DNA from: Calditrichia bacterium
GTDB taxonomy: Bacteria; Calditrichota; Calditrichia; RBG-13-44-9; J075
Direction: 5' to 3'
Assembly: GCA_028284905.1 (NCBI GenBank)
Contig: JANQQU010000084.1
Coordinates: 124,001 to 188,000, forward strand
DNA length: 64,000 nt
A program made the translations under genes and the position numbers. Below are positions 33,240-40,611 of the stretch, in pieces. Numbering within the stretch: the first letter of the stretch is position 1; the number at the start of each line of letters is the position of its first letter. The notes under the pieces are model-generated. The model was given only the letters and a program-made list of their open reading frames with translations. It did no database searches and was not told the origin of the DNA.

Positions 33240-34673
33240 TTAGACTACAATTCCATCCGCAGCCACCCAGTCCACATAGCCGCCATCCAGCTGCACTGCA
33301 TTGTAGCCAAGGCTTTGCAAATAACCCACCGCATAGGAAGAACGCACCCCGGTTCGGCAATGTATCCAGATCGGGCGATCTTTCGGAATTTCCTGCTGGC
33401 GGGGTAATAGTCGGGTATGGGCGATATTGATGGTTCCGGCAAGATGCCCGGCATCAAACTCATCCTGACGACGAACGTCCAAAACCAGGAATGGTTCGTT
33501 GGTCGGGCATTTTTTCAGATCGGTAATTGGACGATGCTCGGTGCGCTCCAATTCGCCACCGGCAGCTGCATAGTCTTTCAATTGATCCGGGGTTGTGTAG
33601 CCGACAATGTTATCCAGGCCGATATTGGTAAGATCATGAATTGCTTCGCTGAGGTTGTTTTCTGCGACAACCAGGTAAATCGGCTGATCTTCTTCGACAT
33701 AAGATCCGGGAATCGTTGGAAAGGATTTATCCAGTGGGGTGAACATCGCACCGGGTAAATGCCCTTCAACGTAATTATTCCAAAGACGGGTATCGAGCAA
33801 AACCGCGCTATCTTTCCGGGCAGCCAGGAGTTTTGCGGGAGTCAAATTTTTCGGAGCCGGGCCATCGCCGAGGATTGCCGGGCCGACTTTATTGTCACGT
33901 TTCATCCGGGCAAAATAGTAGGGAGGCTCCGGTTGGCCATAGATAATTGATTCCACAAATTTCGCTTCATTTACCGCGCTGTTAATGGCAGCATTGAAAC
34001 GTTTTTCATAACCGACGGTAGATTGTGGTACTGCACCCAGTGCTTTTCCGCAGGCACTGCCGGCACCATGGCCCGGCCACAACTGCAGATAATCGGGATA
34101 GTCTTTGAATTTCTGGATAGACTTATAGAGGACTTTCGCGGACTGCTCTTTAGCACCGGCAACGCCAGCAGCTGTTTCGAGCAAATCCGGACGACCGACA
34201 TCACCAACGAATACAAAATCGCCGGTAGCGATGCCCATTGGCTCGCTGGCCCCGCCACCATGATCGGTGACCATAAAACTCATATGCTCGGGCGTGTGTC
34301 CAGGAGTGTGTAAGGCTTTAAATTCGATATTACCAATTTTGAAAGTATCCCCGTCTTTTAACAATTGATAATCGTAGCTGCCGCCCCCGCTTTTTTTATC
34401 CATCCAGGTATATTGCCAACCTTCGCCGCCTTCATCTGATAAATAAGCTTTTACGCCATGTTTCTCGGCCAATTCTCTTGCCCCGGAGAGAAAATCGGCA
34501 TGGATATGGGTTTCGGTGACGGCGGTAAGCTTCAAGCCTTCTTCAGCGGCAATTTTTTCATATTGCTCCACGTTACGCATTGGGTCGATAACAATTGCTT
34601 CACCGGTTCTCTGACAGCCAATCAGATATGCCGCCTGAGCCAGCTTTGAATCATAAATCATTCTGAAAAACAT
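33240..34673 (-). CDS. MBL-fold persulfide dioxygenase with two rhodanese domains (CstB-like)
   Basis: The 477-residue protein begins with a metallo-beta-lactamase domain carrying THIHADFLSG (H56, H58, D60) and HTPGHTPEHM, the persulfide dioxygenase type. A degenerate rhodanese domain follows (about 265-345; no active Cys in LVVAENNL). A C-terminal rhodanese domain has active-site HCRTGVRS (C439). This layout matches CstB of Staphylococcus, which turns persulfides plus sulfite into thiosulfate. AGGAGG sits six bases before the ATG at 34673; an ATG two codons earlier is too close to it. A role in sulfide detoxification is inferred. A TauE/SafE permease, sometimes a sulfite or thiosulfate exporter, lies 3 kb away. 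Confidence 0.87.
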   Translation of the reverse strand: MFFRMIYDSKLAQAAYLIGCQRTGEAIVIDPMRNVEQYEKIAAEEGLKLTAVTETHIHADFLSGARELAEKHGVKAYLSDEGGEGWQYTWMDKKSGGGSYDYQLLKDGDTFKIGNIEFKALHTPGHTPEHMSFMVTDHGGGASEPMGIATGDFVFVGDVGRPDLLETAAGVAGAKEQSAKVLYKSIQKFKDYPDYLQLWPGHGAGSACGKALGAVPQSTVGYEKRFNAAINSAVNEAKFVESIIYGQPEPPYYFARMKRDNKVGPAILGDGPAPKNLTPAKLLAARKDSAVLLDTRLWNNYVEGHLPGAMFTPLDKSFPTIPGSYVEEDQPIYLVVAENNLSEAIHDLTNIGLDNIVGYTTPDQLKDYAAAGGELERTEHRPITDLKKCPTNEPFLVLDVRRQDEFDAGHLAGTINIAHTRLLPRQQEIPKDRPIWIHCRTGVRSSYAVGYLQSLGYNAVQLDGGYVDWVAADGIVV

Positions 34674-34955
34674 GTTCATCCTCCTGGGTCGATTTTAAAA
34701 AGTTAAAACATAAACCGTTTTTATTACTATATCGCGCTGTAGTTATAAAGATACTTGAAACTACAAAAGGTTACAACAGAAATTTTGTTCTTCCAAACCC
34801 ATATTGATGTAGGTGGCATCTTGCATAAGGATTAATTACCGGGCAGATATTTAAAGGTTGGAGGAAGCGCTCATTTAACCATTCGCGGTTCATCCGTGCG
34901 AGATTGTTTAATAGACAATTCGCGCGCTGATATAGTTATTTTCCTGCAAACATTT

Positions 34956-34986
34956 CCCTGAAGGGTGCGTATTCATCCCTGGAGGG
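34956..34986 (+). promoter_or_regulatory. Twin palindromes upstream of PP2C promoter
   Basis: CCCTGAAGGG (34956-34965) and CCCTGGAGGG (34977-34986) are near-identical, 21 bases apart from start to start, about two turns of the helix. They lie 14 bases upstream of the -33 box. The layout suits a dimeric regulator, though similar CCCTGAAAGGG motifs appear in repeats elsewhere in the window (43557-43569). Confidence 0.45.
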
Positions 34987-35000
34987 TATACTAACAGCAT

Positions 35001-35031
35001 TTTGTAATCCGTACGACAATTTATATATTTG
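35001..35031 (+). promoter_or_regulatory. Bacteroidota-type promoter of the PP2C gene
   Basis: TTTG (35001-35004), exactly 19 bases, then TATATTTG (35024-35031). This agrees fully with the TTTG-N19-TAnnTTTG promoter known for the primary sigma factor of Bacteroidota. It is 42 bases before the ATG. Confidence 0.6.
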
Positions 35032-35072
35032 AATCAGGTAGAGTTTGGTAGGAAGTTACTAACCGGATAATC

Positions 35073-36170
35073 ATGGCCAGATCTTTAGAAGAAACATTTC
35101 GTCATTATTATAAACTTTACACCAGCGATTTAAGTTTGCAGGAAATCGAACGTCTGGTGAAACGGGATGCCCCCGGTATTTACGAATTTTATTCCCGCGA
35201 AGTGGATGCCCCGGATCAACGGGAACATCCGATTACCCGCTCTTTTAGTTTTGTCGGCAATATGTTTATGGCTTTTTTGCTGAAGCTAACCCCTGCCCGG
35301 CGAATGTTTTATACACTTCTTTTATTGCTTTTCATGTATGGCTTCGTCGTTGGCCAATGGACCTGGGCTTCGCTGGCATTCATCTGCCTGAATGTCCTTC
35401 TCGCTTTTGAATTGGCGGATAAACTAACTGCCAAAGACGAGCTGGAAATGGCCCGGGATATCCAGATGGGACTGATGCCGAAGCAAGCGCCCGCTTGCCA
35501 GCGGTTTGATATTGCCTGTTTCTCCGAGGCGGCCCGCGATGTCGGCGGTGATTATTACGATTTTATTCAGCCCGCTTCAATGGACGATACGACTTATATC
35601 GTTATTGGGGATGTGTCCGGGAAGGGGATGGGCGCTGCGTTGTACATGGTGCAGGTGCAGGCAATTTTACGTAATCTCGCCGAGCAGTTTAGCACACCCC
35701 GCGAAGTACTCGAATCTCTCAATCGCAATCTGAAAACGGTACTCCGTCCTGGCGCTTTTTTCACCATCAGCATGGCAAAAATGAATGCGAAAGAAGAACT
35801 GGTGCTCTGTCGGGCGGGCCATACGCCCTTATTGCACTATCGTCACAGCGACCAGACATGCCGGGAGATTATACCCGGCGGTATCGGCATTGGTTTGCCG
35901 GATGGGGGGAAATTTGGAGAATTATTGGAAGAGGTATCCGTAGATATCTCGCCCGGAGATATTCTTTTGTTCTACACCGACGGTGTTGTGGAAACGATGA
36001 ACAGTCGCCATAATCCGTTTGACGATAATCGTCTGCAGGAAGTAATCATCGCCAATGCCGATAAATCCGCCGCAGAAATTAAGGATAGTATATTAACTGC
36101 ACTTGCCCGTTTCCGTGGTGCAATTCTACCTCACGATGATGTAACCATGATTGTCATGAAAGCCCGTTGA
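35073..36170 (+). CDS. PP2C/SpoIIE-type phosphatase (RsbU-like) with membrane helices
   Basis: The 365-residue protein has two hydrophobic helices (about 85-120). A SpoIIE/RsbU phosphatase domain follows, with MARDIQMGLMP, DVGGDYYDF, GDVSGKGMGAALYM, GAFFTISM, FYTDGVVE and DDVTMIVMK. The metal-binding aspartates are present. Such phosphatases dephosphorylate anti-sigma-factor antagonists in partner-switching systems. No sensor domain is obvious beyond the N-terminal 85 residues, and no anti-sigma kinase or antagonist lies next to it. It is transcribed from the promoter at 35001-35031. Confidence 0.87.
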   Translation: MARSLEETFRHYYKLYTSDLSLQEIERLVKRDAPGIYEFYSREVDAPDQREHPITRSFSFVGNMFMAFLLKLTPARRMFYTLLLLLFMYGFVVGQWTWASLAFICLNVLLAFELADKLTAKDELEMARDIQMGLMPKQAPACQRFDIACFSEAARDVGGDYYDFIQPASMDDTTYIVIGDVSGKGMGAALYMVQVQAILRNLAEQFSTPREVLESLNRNLKTVLRPGAFFTISMAKMNAKEELVLCRAGHTPLLHYRHSDQTCREIIPGGIGIGLPDGGKFGELLEEVSVDISPGDILLFYTDGVVETMNSRHNPFDDNRLQEVIIANADKSAAEIKDSILTALARFRGAILPHDDVTMIVMKAR

Positions 36171-36194
36171 TTTTTTAGAAGACAGGAGTCTCTT

Positions 36195-37304
36195 ATGTAT
36201 CGTTCCGGTTTACTGATTTTATTAATATTTACCCTCAGCTGCGTAACGGCAGAGCCCATTGATTTTGAATCTGAGCGTTGGGAAATAGCTGCCCAGGAGA
36301 GCGAGGTCTTAGAATACCTGGGGAAGAAAGCGCTGCGTTTAAAGGGAGGAAAGGCATTATTGAATGATGCGAATTTTGAAGATGGTGTCATCTCGTTCGA
36401 AGTTGCATTCAGTGCCCAGCGCGGCTTTTCCGGAGGGATTTGGCGAGTGGCGGATTTATATAACTTTGAAGAATTTTATATGCGCCCGCATCAATCGGGC
36501 AACCCGGATGCAAATCAATATACACCGGTATTTAATGGCTCCTCTGGCTGGCAGCTTTATCATGGACCGGCCTATGCAACACCAATAGAATATGATTTCG
36601 ATCAATGGTTTCCGGTGAAGATTGTGGTTTCCGGCAATCAGGCGGAGGTTTATGTCTCCGATATGGACAAGCCGCTCCTTTTTATTCCGGAATTGAAGCG
36701 GGAAAAAATAGCCGGTGGGGTAGGGGTAAGCGCCAGCAATTTTTCCCCGGCCTATTTTAGCAATTTTCGGTATGAGAAAAAATCGGCACCCGCACTAAAA
36801 GGCAGCGCACCGGAAGAGAAGAAAACGCCGGAAAATACCGTTACTGCCTGGGATGTTTCCAGCACTTTCGATCGATCATTGCTCCGGGAAAAGCATCTGC
36901 TTACGGATGCAGAAAAATCTTCCCTGCAGTGGCAAACGCTTTCTGCCGAGAAAAGTGGATTGGCAAATCTTGCCAGAGTAGCGAAGAAGGGGGAAAAAGA
37001 CAATACCGTTTTTACCCGCCTACTTATTGACTCCGACCGTGAGCAGACCAAACAGTTGAGTTTGGGATACAGCGATATTGCCTGGGTTTATCTAAATGAT
37101 CGGTTGCTCTATGCCGGTAATAATTTTTATCGTACCCGCGACTATCGCTATCTTGGCACCATCGGATACTTTGATGCCGTCTTTCTACCGCTGCAGGAGG
37201 GCCGAAATGAGCTCTGGATCGCCGTCAGCGAAAATTTCGGTGGATGGGGTGTCCAGGCCGCTTTCGGAGATATGGAAGGCATTACCGTTGCTACAGGAAA
37301 GTAA
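36195..37304 (+). CDS. Secreted LamG/DUF1080-like protein
   Basis: The 369-residue product has an N-terminal export signal (MYRSGLLILLIFTLSCVTAE). The Cys could make it a lipoprotein, but the -3 position is Thr rather than Leu, so ordinary signal peptidase I cleavage after TA is as likely. Residues 25-195 form a concanavalin-like beta-sandwich of the 3-keto-disaccharide hydrolase (DUF1080) or LamG type (GVISFEVAFSAQRGFSGGIWRV, NFEEFYMRPHQSG, NQAEVYVSDM). The C-terminal part (about 215-369) has further beta strands. Catalytic residues are not evident. AGGAG precedes the ATG. Confidence 0.65.
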   Translation: MYRSGLLILLIFTLSCVTAEPIDFESERWEIAAQESEVLEYLGKKALRLKGGKALLNDANFEDGVISFEVAFSAQRGFSGGIWRVADLYNFEEFYMRPHQSGNPDANQYTPVFNGSSGWQLYHGPAYATPIEYDFDQWFPVKIVVSGNQAEVYVSDMDKPLLFIPELKREKIAGGVGVSASNFSPAYFSNFRYEKKSAPALKGSAPEEKKTPENTVTAWDVSSTFDRSLLREKHLLTDAEKSSLQWQTLSAEKSGLANLARVAKKGEKDNTVFTRLLIDSDREQTKQLSLGYSDIAWVYLNDRLLYAGNNFYRTRDYRYLGTIGYFDAVFLPLQEGRNELWIAVSENFGGWGVQAAFGDMEGITVATGK

Positions 37305-37315
37305 AAGGAGGCGCA

Positions 37316-37645
37316 ATGGAAAAATCTGAAATGCAATTCCGGATGATTACTGAAAAGATGAGCAGCAGTAAAGAGAATGTGCATGAGGGCAAAATGATGT
37401 CATCACCGGGCATTTGCTACAAAAAAAAGGTGTTTGCTTTTTTCCATCAATCGGAAATGACCTTTAAGCTCGGGAAAGGATTTGAGCCATCGACCGTCGG
37501 TGTCGATGAATTCAAATTCCTCAGTCCATTCAAAAACAAGCCGCCAATGACCGCCTGGTTTTCTATCGACCCCAAATATATGGATAAATGGGAAGCGCTC
37601 GCCGAAATAGCCCTGACCAATATTCAAAAAGAAGTCGACAAATAA
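37316..37645 (+). CDS. Small hypothetical protein, possibly TfoX/YjbR-like
   Basis: The 109-residue product follows the LamG-like gene by 11 bases and has AAAGGAGG at ideal spacing before ATG 37316. The frame is open to 37244 but that part is unrelated. Residues 20-70 (GKMMSSPGICYKKKVFAFFHQSEMTFKLG) recall the beta-sheet of TfoX N-terminal or MmcQ/YjbR domains, but the match is too weak to name it. It is cytoplasmic, with no signal or membrane helix. Confidence 0.6.
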   Translation: MEKSEMQFRMITEKMSSSKENVHEGKMMSSPGICYKKKVFAFFHQSEMTFKLGKGFEPSTVGVDEFKFLSPFKNKPPMTAWFSIDPKYMDKWEALAEIALTNIQKEVDK

Positions 37646-37660
37646 GCAGGATTTTGTTAT

Positions 37661-37683
37661 CTGTCCGGCCATAAATCGGACAG
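37661..37683 (+). other. Hairpin after 37316 gene
   Basis: CTGTCCG (37661-37667) and CGGACAG (37677-37683) make a 7-bp stem. No T-run follows on either strand, so termination is uncertain. Confidence 0.4.
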
Positions 37684-37875
37684 ACCGCCATTGTCAACAA
37701 TACAAAAACTCTGAACCCTGAACTTCAACAACTTTTCTCACCTTTGTAATTTCTTCTTAATTTGTTATCCGAAAAAAAATTCGTTATTTACCCGCAATTA
37801 AAATCTCGCTATTTGGGGATGCGGGATAGTTTGTAGCGAAAGTTGAATAGTAGGGTCTTTGGAAAGGGCTAGTGC

Positions 37876-38649
37876 GTGGAATATTTGATTGTTGCGGTTG
37901 TTGCATTAATAGCTTCCGGTTTAACATTGTTTTCGGGATTTGGATTGGGAAGTCTCTTGTTGCCGGCATTCGCTTTATTTTTTCCGGCAGAGATTGCCGT
38001 TGCTTTAACGGCGGTTGTGCACCTCTTGAATAACATCTTCAAACTGTTCCTGGTGGGAAAATTTACCGATCGTTCAGTATTGCTTAAATTTGGTCTCCCG
38101 GCAATTGTTGCCGCCTATTTTGGCGCGCGGGCTCTCCTTTGGCTGGCAGGACTGATGCCGTTGGCCGAATTTGATCTGTTTTCTTTTCCGGTAACAATAA
38201 TGCCGGTCAATCTGGCCGTAGGGGTGTTGATGATCCTTTTTGCGCTGGTGGAGCTGTTGCCTTCGATGAAGAATTTTTCTCTGGACCAAAATTATCTCCC
38301 ACTTGGCGGAACGCTCAGTGGATTCTTCGGAGGACTTTCCGGACATCAGGGCGCTTTGAGAACGATATTTCTGTTACGCTGTGGACTTACCAAAGAAACA
38401 TTCATTGGCACCGGGGTAACGATTGCCTGTTTAATTGACGTTGCTCGATTAGCAGTTTACAGCGAACGTTTTGCCGGAGGGGCGCTTAATGAGAATAGTG
38501 GTATGCTGATAACTGCCACCCTTGCCGCATTTGTCGGCGCCTATATCGGTAAAAAAATGATGGATAAAGTGACGATGCGCGGGATTCAGATTCTGGTATC
38601 GGTAATGCTGATAATATTAGCGGTGGGGATGATTTTCGGTATTATCTAA
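37876..38649 (+). CDS. TauE/SafE family permease
   Basis: The 257-residue integral membrane protein has the eight-helix pattern of the TauE/SafE (DUF81) family. The first repeat has GFGLGSLLLPAFALFFP, and the second repeat has LGGTLSGFFGGLSGHQGALR and GVTIACLIDVARL. Members export sulfite, sulfoacetate or related anions and other small molecules. The start is a GTG at 37876 with GGAAAGG about ten bases upstream. A CstB-like gene 3 kb upstream makes sulfur anions an attractive but unproven substrate. Confidence 0.82.
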   Translation: MEYLIVAVVALIASGLTLFSGFGLGSLLLPAFALFFPAEIAVALTAVVHLLNNIFKLFLVGKFTDRSVLLKFGLPAIVAAYFGARALLWLAGLMPLAEFDLFSFPVTIMPVNLAVGVLMILFALVELLPSMKNFSLDQNYLPLGGTLSGFFGGLSGHQGALRTIFLLRCGLTKETFIGTGVTIACLIDVARLAVYSERFAGGALNENSGMLITATLAAFVGAYIGKKMMDKVTMRGIQILVSVMLIILAVGMIFGII

Positions 38650-38672
38650 AGAACAGATGTTTATATTAGATT

Positions 38673-39221
38673 ATGAAAAAAGATCACATTCGTATTTCCA
38701 AATTTCTGAGTCTGGTGTTGCGCCATCGCCCGGAACGAATCGACATTCAGCTGGATGAACAGGGATGGATAGCTGTAGATGAATTACTGGCTGCGATACG
38801 AAAACATGCCTTTCCAATATCATTGGAAACGCTTCGTGAAGTTGTTGCCACTAATGACAAGCAGCGGTTCGCATTTAGTGAAGACGGCACTCGTATTCGC
38901 GCCAGCCAGGGACATTCGGTGAAAATCAATCTGGCCTACAAACCTTTGCAACCCCCGGAAATTTTATTCCATGGCACTGCCAAAAAATTTCTGCCACCGA
39001 TTCGCCAACATGGGCTGGTAAAGAAGCGCCGCCATCATGTCCATCTCTCTCCGGATCGGGAAACCGCTAGAAAAGTCGGTCAACGCCATGGGGAGCCGGT
39101 CATCCTGGAAATTAAAGCAGGGGAAATGCATCGGGCAGGCATCTCGTTTTATCAGTCGGAAAATGGCGTTTGGCTGGTAGAAGCTGTTGCCGTCGAGTAT
39201 TTGCAAATTCCGGAAAATTGA
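38673..39221 (+). CDS. kptA: RNA 2'-phosphotransferase
   Basis: The 182-residue protein is a KptA/Tpt1 homologue, which moves a 2'-phosphate from RNA to NAD. Motifs are SKFLSLVLRHRPE, ILFHGTAKKFLPPI, KKRRHHVHLSPD and the closing SENGVWLVEAV. The conserved Arg-His-Arg-Arg set of the family is visible (RHRPE; HGT; R in DRETARK). Bacterial copies lack a clear tRNA-splicing substrate. The gene follows the TauE gene by 23 bases and precedes the convergent fecR gene. Confidence 0.93.
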   Translation: MKKDHIRISKFLSLVLRHRPERIDIQLDEQGWIAVDELLAAIRKHAFPISLETLREVVATNDKQRFAFSEDGTRIRASQGHSVKINLAYKPLQPPEILFHGTAKKFLPPIRQHGLVKKRRHHVHLSPDRETARKVGQRHGEPVILEIKAGEMHRAGISFYQSENGVWLVEAVAVEYLQIPEN

Positions 39222-39245
39222 CATTCCATAATTCGAAAAAAGTTA

Positions 39246-40211
39246 TTAGCGGATCAAAAATTCATTGTCCGCCCGGACTGTGTAGCTTAATCCGGAAGTA
39301 AGGCAAACAATATCCAGTGCTTCGTTGATGGTTGTTCGCTCAAATTGCCCAGTAAAGGGGAGTCTGCTGAGATCTTTGGTGGAAATAATACGAACATCGA
39401 ACTGCCGCTCGATTTCCGCAAAAACTTCTGCCAGCGGTGTGCTGCTAAAGTAGAATTCGCCATTGCGCCAGCTGGACAGCGCGCCCGCTGCAATCTCCGT
39501 AGGTGGTTGAGGGCTTTCGTATTCCTCTACGGTCGTAGTATACCCCGGTGCTAAAATTACGGCAGCGCTGTCCACCAGTAAAGATGAAACGCTTACCCTG
39601 CCGGTTGCACAGGCGACGGCGACCTTTTTGTTTCTTGCCTTTACATTAAAACTGGTTCCCAACACTTCTGTGCTGGCAAATCCGGAAATTACCTGAAAAG
39701 ATTCACCCGGAGAGACCTGGAAAAAAGCTTCGCCGGTTAAAGTTATCCGTCGGTCTGTGGAATAGCTGTTTTTTTTATACTGGATAGAGGATTCGGCATT
39801 TAAAATAACCGTGGAGCCATCAGGGAAGGTATGTGTCAGTTGCTCTGCCCGGGGCACCGAGATTGTAGTTACCTGGGAAATTTGCCACCAGTAAAGACCG
39901 ATTAAGACCACAGCAGCGGCAGCCACAGCGCTAGCCCAGCGTGAAAAATTGCGGCGAAGTGGAGTGATATTGGGCGGCGCTTGCGCGGTTCTTTTGGCGA
40001 TGGTTTGCCAGTTTTCATCCGCATGTTTTACAGGTGCAATCTTAAACTGGGCCGAGGCCTGCCAGATTTCCCGCAATTCCGTGAAATGGGGCTTTTCGTC
40101 AGGATGCTCAGCCAGCCAGTTTTCAAAAGACTGCAGCTCATCCCGGGACAACTCTCCGGCGACCCAGCGCCCGAGAAATTCCCCTTGATAATATTGATTT
40201 TTCTCTGTCAT
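39246..40211 (-). CDS. FecR-family anti-sigma factor
   Basis: The 321-residue protein has an N-terminal cytoplasmic region (GEFLGRWVAGELSRDELQSFENWLAEHP, about 10-40), which in FecR binds an ECF sigma factor. One membrane helix follows (about 88-110), then a periplasmic FecR domain (VPRAEQLTHTFPDGSTVILNAESSI... GTSFNVKA) and a C-terminal DUF4974 segment (FSSTPLAEVFAEIERQFDV). FecR relays a signal from a TonB receptor to the sigma factor. The matching receptor with an STN domain is directly upstream (40612-43248), while the sigma gene is 10 kb away. The candidate sigma promoter at 40237-40269 lies 25 bases ahead of the ATG. Confidence 0.9.
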   Translation of the reverse strand: MTEKNQYYQGEFLGRWVAGELSRDELQSFENWLAEHPDEKPHFTELREIWQASAQFKIAPVKHADENWQTIAKRTAQAPPNITPLRRNFSRWASAVAAAAVVLIGLYWWQISQVTTISVPRAEQLTHTFPDGSTVILNAESSIQYKKNSYSTDRRITLTGEAFFQVSPGESFQVISGFASTEVLGTSFNVKARNKKVAVACATGRVSVSSLLVDSAAVILAPGYTTTVEEYESPQPPTEIAAGALSSWRNGEFYFSSTPLAEVFAEIERQFDVRIISTKDLSRLPFTGQFERTTINEALDIVCLTSGLSYTVRADNEFLIR

Positions 40212-40236
40212 CTCTTATCTCTCGTACCGTTCCTCT

Positions 40237-40269
40237 ACAATACTATCCCTATCTCAAATAAAACCCTGA
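40237..40269 (-). promoter_or_regulatory. Candidate ECF sigma promoter of fecR
   Basis: On the minus strand: TCAGGGT, 13 bases, then GGGATAGTATTGT. The same two blocks with the same 13-base spacer occur upstream of the DUF4249 gene at 50396-50428. The site lies 25 bases before the fecR start. Confidence 0.6.
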
Positions 40270-40313
40270 AAAGAAAATTAATTATTTAATTGATCTAAGG
40301 CCTGGTTATTTAT

Positions 40314-40592
40314 GTCGCCCCGCTGGGGATAAAAAAAAATGACAAAATTCATCGATCTATAAATATACCGCCCCGCTGGGGCTATAATCGAAATATTCTG
40401 TGTAATTTTCCATTAAGCTCGGTAGGAGCGAAATATTAATAGATATTTAAATCAATTAACATCTATAATTGTGCCCTCCTACCATCGGATCATAACATCA
40501 GGATATACTGCCAAAAAGCTCCGTAGGAGCGAAATATCTATAGGTCGAATTATCCATAAAAATTACCGTAAAGCTCCGTAGGAGCGAAATAT
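40314..40592. repeat. Cluster of short palindromic repeats
   Basis: This gap holds three copies of a 22-base unit with palindromic core GCTCC-GTA-GGAGC followed by GAAATAT: 40415-40437 (one mismatch in the core), 40516-40537 and 40571-40592. Two copies of a second palindrome, CCCC-GCT-GGGG, lie at about 40317-40328 and 40370-40382. They fill the 400-base gap between fecR and the STN-type TonB receptor. No spacers of uniform length exist, so it is not a CRISPR array. Confidence 0.7.
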
Positions 40593-40611
40593 TGAATACA
40601 TGTAACATCGT

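Larger units (their letters stand above)
34680..35072. other. Divergent intergenic region with paired palindromes and a promoter
   Basis: This 393-base gap separates the divergent CstB-like and PP2C genes. It holds two 10-base palindromes at 34956-34986 and a good promoter at 35001-35031, both described separately. The remainder is AT-rich with no coding frame that I can support. Confidence 0.5.

Noticed and set aside
40314-40592. Possible CRISPR array
   Set aside because: Repeats are short palindromes with irregular gaps and no uniform spacers; no cas genes in the window.
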